The notes below the pieces were generated by a model. The model was not told the DNA's origin. It searched no databases and was given only the letters and a program-made list of their open reading frames with translations. Positions 55,391-64,000 of a stretch of 64,000 nucleotides of DNA are shown here, piece by piece. The stretch spans positions 14,136,817-14,200,816 of the forward strand of contig OY987249.1 of the NCBI GenBank assembly GCA_963920765.1, written 5' to 3'. Source of the DNA: Ulota crispa. Lineage: Eukaryota > Streptophyta > Bryopsida > Orthotrichales > Orthotrichaceae. The position numbers and the translations under genes are program-made. Every line of letters begins with the position of its first letter. Position 1 is the first letter of the stretch.

Positions 55391-56679
55391 ACTTTACACA
55401 ACCCCTCACTCAAGGCCGGGCTACGCTAAGCAAAACCAACATTTTGAAACACATTTTGTAAAAAAGCAAGTGACAACATTTATTTTTGTGTGTAAAAGTA
55501 GAATTTTTTATTTCTTATGCCTACTTTCTTGGTCTATTCAAAATTGACGCTTTTGAGATTTAACAAACCAACATTTCAAACCTCATGCCCTAGAATGGTG
55601 ACGAGGTTATCTTTAGTATAATTGTAGATGAAACCTTGGAAAAGTGATTGTCTCCCAATTATCCAAAAATACAAATTACTTTTTTATTTTCAAACCAGTT
55701 GTTTTGGCATGTATAACCCCGGCATCACAGGCAATGAACGGAGAGATGCAAAAATAATAATAACAAAGATGAAATGTCAATAAATTCGGTTGAAGTTTGA
55801 ATAGATCGAATAAAATTTGATTAATCTTTTAGGAAGCATAAGTATATAGGCAATATTTGGTGCATGCACTAAAAAATCGGTTGAAAATGAAAAAGGTAAG
55901 TGACTTTTACATATGAAGCTCATAGTCTCCTCTTCCTCGTTGCTTATGGGTATAGTTTCGGAGTTTTTGTTGATTTAGTGAGGGTGAGCATTTTGTATTT
56001 GTGAACACTCTTTGATCACTCATTTTTTCGATTTCAAATACTTATTGTTTCCGTATCAAAAGGCTTAAAAGATGAAATATTGCTTGTACTTGTATTTTTA
56101 GATGAATTTTTTTTTCTGAAGGGAGCAGTTTATTCGAGGTGAGCAATTTTATGTGAGGATGTCAATCGGCATTAGATTGAGTCTTTAAAAACATCCCCAC
56201 TTTAGCATGTAGTACTTTGATGCAGTTGGGCATTGGTGGTGTGGCAAAAGGTTGGACAGTAGGGTTGAGTTTGTTACACTAGATGGAAGTTCATTCCTAA
56301 TTGCAGTATTGGTTGAAAAACTGACCCAAGCCACTTTTAGGCATATAGGTAATTATCACTTTGACCACAAACGTGATGTGTTCATATGAAGCTCAAAAAA
56401 TGGGTTTTAAGAGAGCTTTTATTCTTTTGTGAATTGCCAAATAAAACTCAACCAAAACTTAGACAATCTGATAAGAGCAATTGTGATCCAAAGCTTAGAT
56501 GTAGTTATTACAGTAAGAGTTAATTTATAGTTTTTGCATAAGGCTGATTCTTACTCGAATGCAGTAAACGCAAGTGTTCGCTTGCCATTCTTTGGTGCAA
56601 ATTTTTCTTTGCAATTAAATGGCTAACCCCTAAAGATGTTGCCTACCATATGTGTTGGCTGTATTCATACAAGGACCAT
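55391..56679. other. AT-rich spacer, nothing recognised
   Basis: Apart from the dispersed repeat at about 55,550-55,690 shared with 52,640-52,790, no structure was recognised. Confidence 0.45.
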
Positions 56680-56683
56680 TTAA

Positions 56684-56909
56684 CCTTTAAACAACCAAAA
56701 GGCCCTTTGCAACCAATACAATACGGGATATTTTTCTTGTATTTGGATTGGATTCATACTTTTACTACATTTGAGACCAATAAAGAAGTTCAAGAATAGA
56801 TCAATGTAGTTCTAGTGAGCTACTTGAGATCCCAAATTAAAATTCCTTATCGATAACAAATGACAATTATACATCAGCGTATATACGGTTCCCAATGGTC
56901 ATTTAAGGG
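56684..56909. mobile_element. TTAA-flanked MITE, 225-bp family
   Basis: TTAA at 56680-56683 and 56910-56913, ends CCTTTAAACAACCAAAAGG and ATTTAAGGG. Same orientation and interior as 35852-36075. Confidence 0.84.
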
Positions 56910-56913
56910 TTAA

Positions 56914-58180
56914 GACTTGAAAAAAAGACTTCCTGACAAATGTCAAAAATTCTCCAAAAGTCCTTGTTGATTGATATTATGTTTATGATTTGGCTTAAAA
57001 TTTTGAGCTCCAATTGGATTCATGTGCTACCCAAGTACCCCATCCATGTGCAGTAAAGGAGAGTGTATACAATACCGCAATATCCTTTAGAAATCAACCC
57101 GTAGACTTAGAAATTGCCTCCAATCTTCTCGTAGAATAATTGCGTGTTATAATTTATACGGAGTAAGACATAGGTAAAGTAATTGCACCTAATGGCGACC
57201 ATGTCACAAATACCTAGCCCCTACAAATTGTGGCTTCAACATTAAAGGAACTAACATTTTATTCATGAAAACATCAATTCTAAATGAGACTCTTTTTTAA
57301 GGTAGGTCATATTCAACTATGTTGACAAAATATTTGGTTGTTCATATACAAAGTTTTCCACCGTTTTACAACAATGGATCAAAATTATTTTATAAATGGA
57401 TGTTTTCAATACTATCATCATAGTTGTACTTCAAATTTGCCACAGACATAGGACTTGCCTTTATTAAAATTGCCAGAATGTTCCTTGTAACATTTTTATA
57501 AGGAATATGACGTTAGATACAGTGCTCAAACAAGTATATAACACAATAACTTACAATTTCATTATAAAACAAAAACAAACAAATAAAAAAGCATCTACTT
57601 ATAAACGATTTTTTCAGCCAGCCAAAATCTTAAAAAAACTCCTAGGAATGTTGTTCACTTTATAGCAGGATATTACAATTTTTTCACTGTTAAGCCAAAA
57701 CAACATACACCTAAGGTAACAAAAAACCAAAAAATGAATGTAAAGGAAGGTGGTGGGGTATCCACGGGGCTTCAGCCTTCAGGTTCCCAAGGACCATAAA
57801 TTTGTCCTGATGCACTACTAGCGAGACGAACAACTTTTGACAAAGTGGTCAAATTTATATAGATTCGAAAAACAACCTGAAATAAAGTAATCTGGCAAAT
57901 CCGAATCGGACACGTAGTCCTTGTGGAGGGCTCCTGGAATCTGGAATTGCGGAGCATTATTGCTGCTAATTTTACTTTCAGAGTGGATAAGATAAGCTTA
58001 CTGTAGACTTGTCTTTCACATGAGTTTCTCATGCTAGTTTCCAACCAATCCCCCCAAGCGCCCCACCCAAGGCATATCCCCAAAGACCCGCAACTCAAAG
58101 TTTTCATGAAACAGCATAAACTGCTAAGAGCACTGCTAAATTTGCTTTGAAAAAATCAAATTTAAATACTGATGACGTAC
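56914..58180. other. spacer with a GC-richer island at 57,772-58,107
   Basis: Mostly AT-rich. The island carries a 111-codon minus frame and, in another minus frame, segments such as APQFQIPGALHKDYVSD. I recognise no protein, and whether this is a transcribed relic is open. Confidence 0.35.
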
Positions 58181-58184
58181 TTAA

Positions 58185-58543
58185 CCGTTAAACGCCAAGG
58201 CGGACGTTTTTTTGTCCGCTGGCCCCAAGAAAACACCATGTAGCATAGAAAAAAAGTCGCTTTCATCTAATTTTTTCTAAAAGTGAGCATGTACACATGA
58301 ACCACCATGGATGGTAAAAAATAACCTCACTAAATATACTCATATTAATACGTGATCAAAATTGGGAGAAGATTTAGAGGCACAATGTTAGGTACTGTGC
58401 TGTCCTTTTTGCCATTTTCATGAGGGCACCATGCACTGTAGACTTTTACAGCTTCCAGAATAAATCCTACAAGGTGGGCACTGTTATTGCACTATAGCTC
58501 ATGTGCAAGGCAGGCCCACAGCTACCAGCCCGACGTTTAAAGG
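58185..58543. mobile_element. TTAA-flanked MITE, 360-bp family, tandem copy 1
   Basis: Flanked by TTAA at 58181-58184 and 58544-58547, ends CCGTTAAACGCCAAGGCGG and CGACGTTTAAAGG. The interior matches copy 2 (CACCATGCACTG, GACTTTTACAGCTT). Confidence 0.78.
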
Positions 58544-58547
58544 TTAA

Positions 58548-58897
58548 CCCCTAAATGTTGAGGAAGACAAAAAACATCCTTCGACTCTGAAAAACGATAT
58601 TGTGATTCAGAAAAAAGTCGTTTTTCATCCTTATTTTTTCAAAAGTGACCATAAATACATGGTGCATCATGTAAGGCAAAAAACTACCTCAGGAAATGCA
58701 TTCATATATTTTTGTAATCCAAATTGTGATAATATTCAGACACACAGTGTTAGGTCCCAAGCTGCCCTTCTTGCAACTTTCATGAGGGCATTATGCACTG
58801 TTGACTCTTGCAACTTTATAGAACAAAATTTTAATGGGTGGGCACCTACCACACTACTGTAGAGGGCAGGCACGGCCACCCATCTAACCTTCATGGG
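58548..58897. mobile_element. TTAA-flanked MITE, 360-bp family, tandem copy 2
   Basis: Begins CCCCTAAATGTTGAGGAAG directly after the shared TTAA (58544-58547) and ends CTTCATGGG before TTAA (58898-58901). Confidence 0.78.
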
Positions 58898-58901
58898 TTA
58901 A

Positions 58902-60166
58902 GTATTTGTGGCCTATTTATGTAATGTACATGTGAGGTATCCATATTAACCCCTAAAGGACCAAGCACATTTGTTCTCAAAAAAGACTCAAAACTGTCAT
59001 TTCTAGTGATTTGATCCCAAGAACAATAATTTTCAAAAAGAAGAGAAAAACTAACCTTAGGATCTTGTAGTAGCCTCATTCAAGAACATACCATGAAAAT
59101 TTTGTGACGATTGACCGTACCAATTGAGATATATGATCATCTAAAGGTAGTACATAAAGCTTTTTTTATCCCTACCCAAAATTTTCAGGCGCCTTTGACC
59201 ACATGTGGTAAACAATTTTTGTACTATAGGTGTTGAAGAGATTTATCTAACATGCTCTAAATCATGTTACGCATCTCTCTAAGTTCTTGTGATCAAACAA
59301 GACATGGAACACACCTTCCATGGCCCTGCATTGCAAACATGTGCTTGAAATATACATTACACTAAGGTTTGTTGCCAGCCAAGTTTTTTAAAGATATATT
59401 AAAGAAAATCAAAATCTAAGTAGTGGATTGGAAGAGTTTAGCTTCATTGACAATCACAAGGAAGAAAACTATAAAAAGTACCAAATCTCTAGTAGCTATT
59501 GCAATTCAAAGGTTAATGTATAATTTATCAAATACAATAATGTATTTATTTAGTACACTATTGATTTGGATAGATTCCAATGAAGGGTCATCCCTACATT
59601 GGTTCCCCTTGGGAGAAGTTAACAAAAAATGGCATGCCTAAGGTGCCCCTCTAACTAAAATTCACATGTTTATCCTTGTAAATTTTGAACTATAAATTGG
59701 AATCCAGTAAAAATTGCTCTCCCACATAACTCTTGCAAAATCTTACCTTTGGAGGAAAAATCATAACATTGATCATAAATTGTAGTAGCATGACCCTCCC
59801 AAAATCCCATTTGTTTTTAGAAGAGGTCATAATATATAAATATATAGTCTTTTAGAACTTTTTATTTTAATTTTAATTTGTTTTAACTTTGTCTAAAAAT
59901 AGCTATTTTGGCAAGGGTCCCTCGGAATTCTAGTCATGCCCACCTCTTTAGGTGGGCCTAACTATAATTTTGGGAACCCCAACCTTGTGCTTTTTCATTG
60001 TCACAGAGGACAAAGGTGTTGTCCACCTCATTTTCTCCTTTCCTTGTCCCTTGGAAAAAAAATACAATCCAAAATGGAGTTCCTTGGTCTTCTCAATTCT
60101 TGAAGTTTTCATTGGCTGAATTTTTCTCTCCACAACTTCTCTCCCCTAGCGTAAAGAGGGCCTAAT
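58902..60166. other. AT-rich spacer, possible degraded TTAA element
   Basis: TTAACCCCTAAAGGACC at 58946 looks like one more left end; a weak partner is ATTCAAAGGTTAA at about 59,504. No gene is seen. Confidence 0.35.
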
Positions 60167-60710
60167 GGCTGCGGTACACTAGGAGTCAAGGCCATGAAAA
60201 TTTGGGGTCTTTTTGATCAAAATTTCAACCCAAATGGTCTCAAGAGTACTCCCAAGTGCCCATTATAATATGAACATAGTGGGGGCTAACTCTCTTGTGT
60301 GTATAGGCTTTGAGGCCAAAAGTTGAGGTCACTAGAGTAAATTTTGAAAAATTCAAGAGAACGGGAGTAAACAATGAAACTAAGAATAATCATTGACATT
60401 TTTACTCCATCCTACAAATGATGTTGAGTATCTCAAATGAATGTTTTTTATTGTAAAAATCATATTATAATAAAATTTGACAGCAGCTTGGAGCCCAAGA
60501 ATTGGCTTCACATTTTTGGGAGACCTAGTTTTTGGAGTTGAGGAATTGTCAGATTTGCTCTTTTAAATATTAAAACATGCTCTAAAAAATTAGCCTTGAA
60601 TCCTAGTGAAAAGGCCTTGAGGCCATTTTCAAAATGTGAATCAATGAGACTCTTGCATTGTGCATGTTAGAGGCTAGAAACTAGCCTTGACTGGTACGGT
60701 AAAGCAACCC
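60167..60710. mobile_element. element with GGCTGCGGTAC / GTAAAGCAACCC ends
   Basis: Left GGCTGCGGTACACTAGGAGTC and right ACTGGTACGGTAAAGCAACCC are imperfect inverted repeats. The interrupted relative lies at 4146-4810, and a left-end fragment at about 1965-2045. Confidence 0.62.
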
Positions 60711-60741
60711 TAAATAGTGCATTTAGGTTGCCTTAACAATT

Positions 60742-61271
60742 AGGTTGCCTTACCCTAGAAAGTTACCTCACAACTCATTGTTTGGCCATTTGGAAGCACT
60801 TGCAAATCTCTAGACTTTAGGATTTCACATGGTCTACAATGTGGACACCACTAACTTGTTCTCTAGAGCATCACCGTTGTTGCTAAGTCCTATAAATTTT
60901 GTTTTTTTGCAGTAATTATTAATGAAATTTTTTGTAGTTACACTAAATATTTATATAATGTAAAATGTCAAGAAAGTAGTTTGGAGCATTCATTTATATG
61001 CAATATTCAATGTACACTAAATAGTGCATTTAGGTTGCCCCACACTAATTTCTTGAATTTTTACACTAGAAATACTTCCTAAATACTGCAATTATTTTCA
61101 TTAATAATTACTGCAAAAAAAATAAAATTTAATAACAACGACATTGTGTACAAAACAAACTAGCTTCATCCAAGGCATAAACCATGTGAAATCCTAGTTT
61201 GTAAAGAGTTGCATGCACCTCCAATTAGCCAAGTAATGAGTCATGAGGTAACTTTACATGATAAGGCAACC
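60742..61271. mobile_element. foldback element, 530 bp
   Basis: Arms of about 190 bases pair: AGGTTGCCTTACCCTAG and onward with ATGATAAGGCAACC, and GCAGTAATTATTAATGAAA with TTTCATTAATAATTACTGC near the centre. A direct copy of TAGTGCATTTAGGTTGCC lies just outside the left arm and again in the loop. Confidence 0.78.
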
Positions 61272-61590
61272 AATCCAAAGTGCAATAATTAGTGGAAAGA
61301 TTTCCCCATGTTAGAGCATCTGTACTTGACCTCAAAACCTTTGTCACTAGGAAATAGAGTGCTCCTTGTTCAAGTGTTGATTACTTATTTTCCTCACTTG
61401 TCCAACAAGCTATATTAATTTTCAACCAAAGACAAGCCTCCTTGTTTGCAGAAGCAAATAGATTCTCTATCATTGATTTTTCAACCTACTCTTGTGAAAG
61501 AAAGGATAATATTTCAAAAAGTTGTTGTAAAGGAAGAAATTGAAATTTTTGTTGTGCCAAAGTATATAATTTGGGAGGTCCATGTATTAA

Positions 61591-62132
61591 CCCTTGAGCG
61601 CGCAATTGGCCATTTTCTAGTCACTGCCCTTTTTTGCGGGCTGCCTAAAATGCAAAAAAAAAAAAAAAGAAACAAAATAATAATTCCACATAGGAAAGCA
61701 AGTCTATTCTCCAACCCAATTAGAATCATGTCAATCCAAGTTAAACTCCACTAAGGAGAAATTTTCAAAGTCAAGCACTTCAATATTTGCTAGTGTTACA
61801 AAATTTACTATTTCGAGTAACTAATGATGTTCTCCCCTTTGAAAGAATTGCATTTTTGAATAATAGAATACAATGTCTACATCTAACCAATCATACCAAG
61901 ATTTAAGTTCTATGAATAAACTTTGTAATTTTGGTGAATATTAAATGGTATACTTCTAAATTCATTATATAAGAATCCAAAATTGTTTTTGTTTTTGAAT
62001 ATATGACCATATGGATAATCACTAAACATCATGATTATTGTTTTCTTTTTTGAATCAAACTTCATTAAAGTTACAAAAATATCATTATATAGTGCATCTA
62101 TGTTTTGCCCTTACCCCTTGGGCGTTTAGGGG
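61591..62132. mobile_element. possible TTAA-bounded element, 542 bp
   Basis: TTAA (61587-61590) followed by CCCTTGAGCGCGC; the right end CCTTGGGCGTTTAGGGG is followed by TTCA, a possible decayed TTAA. No second copy of the interior was seen. Confidence 0.5.
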
Positions 62133-62257
62133 TTCAAAGCTCCCTTTTCATCTAAAAGTACTCCCAACTCAATGTTTTCAAATTTTGTGGAGATGCTCTA
62201 AAGCACGCTTCTCTCTCAGTCTTCTGCATGTGTTCTCTAAATCGAATAAATACTTAT

Positions 62258-62310
62258 AATGTTTTGCAAGTATTTCCCTATGTTTTGCAAGTATTTCCCT
62301 ATGTTTTGCA
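62258..62310. repeat. 21-bp tandem repeat, about 2.5 copies
   Basis: Copies of TATGTTTTGCAAGTATTTCCC. Confidence 0.88.
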
Positions 62311-62503
62311 AAAAAACTTGGACGTTATGCAAGCCTAAGTAATTTTTGCATTCTTCCTTACAAACGTTGCATGATCCATAAGTAATTAGATGTGGGCACA
62401 CCAAGGTCTTCACAATTTGTGTGGCTACATTTCTTCTTAATGAACTATTTTTTAAAAAAAAACAGCCACATGCGAGAGCATTAGGAATTCACCCAATAAA
62501 ATA

Positions 62504-62906
62504 GGGAATTGATATATGGACATCGGGAGGTTGATATTTGCACGCCCCCCTCGGGTAAATTTTAGATTTATGCCATCATAAAGTTGAATTTGAGAAATTT
62601 AAATTTAGATTTGGACTCAGAGACCATGATTTTGTTTAAAACCATAAAACTAATTGCATATCAACAACATCCAATGGATAAGCTTATCTTTTTTTACAAA
62701 CAAAAATAAAAGCAATACTTTTCCCCATAGCTAAATTTTTTCAATGGATGTTGTTGAATTGCAACATTTTATGGTTTTAGAATAAATTATGGTCTCTAAG
62801 TCCAAATCTGAATTCAAAATTCTCAAATTCAAGTTTATGACTGTAGAAATCTAAAACTTACGCTGGGAGTGTGCAAATATCAACCCCTGTGCATTTATCA
62901 ATTCCC
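62504..62906. mobile_element. foldback MITE with 8-bp TSD
   Basis: Ends GGGAATTGATATATGGACA and CATTTATCAATTCCC. Arms pair over more than 130 bases. ATAAAATA flanks both sides (62496-62503 and 62907-62914). Confidence 0.82.
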
Positions 62907-62914
62907 ATAAAATA

Positions 62915-64000
62915 ACCTGTTGTAAAAAATGTGTATGTATCTTTTTATTCAAATAGTACTGGAACATGGAAGTTGTTTGTGTCATAGTTTCATTTATCTG
63001 TTTTTAAGAAAAAAATCAAATCAATCAATTTGGCCATATGATGACCAAGATATACCCCATTCAAACCTAGCAAATATTTGTTGATACAGTATGTGCATCA
63101 TAACATTCAGTAGCCTGAAGAGAGGTTGCCTTTCCCTCTCGTCAATATCATCCACAAACTTCATCATGACACTATTTATTTCTTTATTTGTAATTTTTAA
63201 TTAAAAAAAATTCTGACATGGCTGACCCCACATCAACGTATGTGCACTAAATTGAGCCTCTCTTTCATAAACTCTCTAACAAATTCAACCAAGTGTCCTC
63301 TTGGCTACTGATGGGTGTGAAATATTCCACACTCTTTCATCCGACTGGATGAAAATGTGTGAAATATTCCACACTCTTTAGTTGGAAGGAGGGCAAGCTT
63401 GCTACATGCTACTGAATGTTATGATAAATGAACCAATGTCCAAATCCAAAATCTCATGTGCTTTCACAAAACATTTTTCGATTTGTTTCTAATGATGATA
63501 TTTTCATGTTCTAATTAATGGTCCTTCAGATAAAACTTTTAATTGGTTAGGCATGTTTATTGCGGAGTCTAGAAATGCTCACAAAGAATAGAACAATAGT
63601 GTATTTTAGTGCGCATTTATGCCTTGGAAAATACTTTTGGATGAATTATTGCTAGATTCTTATATTATTTTGACAATAGCTACTCTAACCCTAAGGAAAT
63701 GGGATGAAAATTGGATTGAGTTACCAAGTTCTTCCCCCAATAAACTTTAGGTGAGCCAAATTTTGGATGGAAGTTACTAACATCGGCTCATTTTTTGAAT
63801 GAACATGCACAAATATATTATTTTGTCCACTTTCCGCAGATTCCCATACACTATAAAACGTGTGTAGTTTGATGAATGAAGTACCCAAATAAAAATATTC
63901 CTTGTGCTAATCAAGTTACAACATGGAAACTTGTATACATCTACTTTTAGCTAAAATATCTAAAATATCTCTTATGTATTTGATGATATCACTTAAGCCC
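62915..64000. other. AT-rich spacer to the window end
   Basis: It includes a direct repeat GTGTGAAATATTCCACACTC (about 63,316 and 63,355). No gene is supported. Confidence 0.45.

Overview
The window looks like a nuclear segment of a land plant. The genes have short GT-AG introns, the coding exons are GC-richer than their surroundings, and the AT-rich spacers are packed with small non-autonomous DNA transposons. Family content (class-I CESA, plant mTERF, secreted GDSL esterase, pectinesterase) fits any land plant. The short introns and the CESA N-terminus ([19 protein letters not shown]) lead me to favour a non-seed lineage such as a bryophyte, lycophyte or fern, but the sequence alone does not settle this.

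Layout. 1-9,394 is intergenic DNA with a 20-bp minisatellite and several terminal-inverted-repeat (TIR) elements. 9,395-19,610 holds an 87-bp tandem array, a GC-rich leader and a complete ten-exon cellulose synthase gene on + (1,110 aa predicted), several introns of which are made of repeats or MITEs. 19,611-28,326 is intergenic; it contains a nested transposon and, on the minus strand, a broken tyrosine-recombinase gene resembling Crypton/DUF3504 recombinases (22,243-24,094). 28,327-29,760 is an intact single-exon mTERF gene on -, whose 5' leader including the start codon is repeated four times. 30,241-37,950 is MITE-rich spacer. 38,306-38,497 is a small two-membrane-segment ORF. 38,645-41,321 is a five-exon pectinesterase on +. 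42,028-45,890 is a five-exon gene on - that I read as one secreted protein joining a GDSL (SGNH) esterase to a fasciclin (FAS1) domain. 45,891-64,000 is intergenic, with a near-perfect 1.2-kb palindrome and many more TIR elements.

Three of the four main genes act on the cell wall: CESA makes cellulose at the plasma membrane, the pectinesterase de-esterifies pectin, and the GDSL-FAS1 protein would be a wall or apoplastic esterase with an adhesion domain. The pectinesterase and GDSL-FAS1 genes converge with about 0.7 kb between their stop codons. The mTERF protein would act on gene expression in mitochondria or chloroplasts and has no obvious link to the others.

The observations I rate highest are the GDSL-FAS1 fusion, the decayed Crypton-like recombinase, the mTERF start codon and leader repeated in tandem (three upstream short ORFs), the abundant elements bounded by TTAA and CCCTTAAACG-type ends, and CESA introns that carry repeated or duplicated splice-site-like motifs. 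Exon borders were chosen by eye from splice signals and reading frame; no search or transcript data were available.
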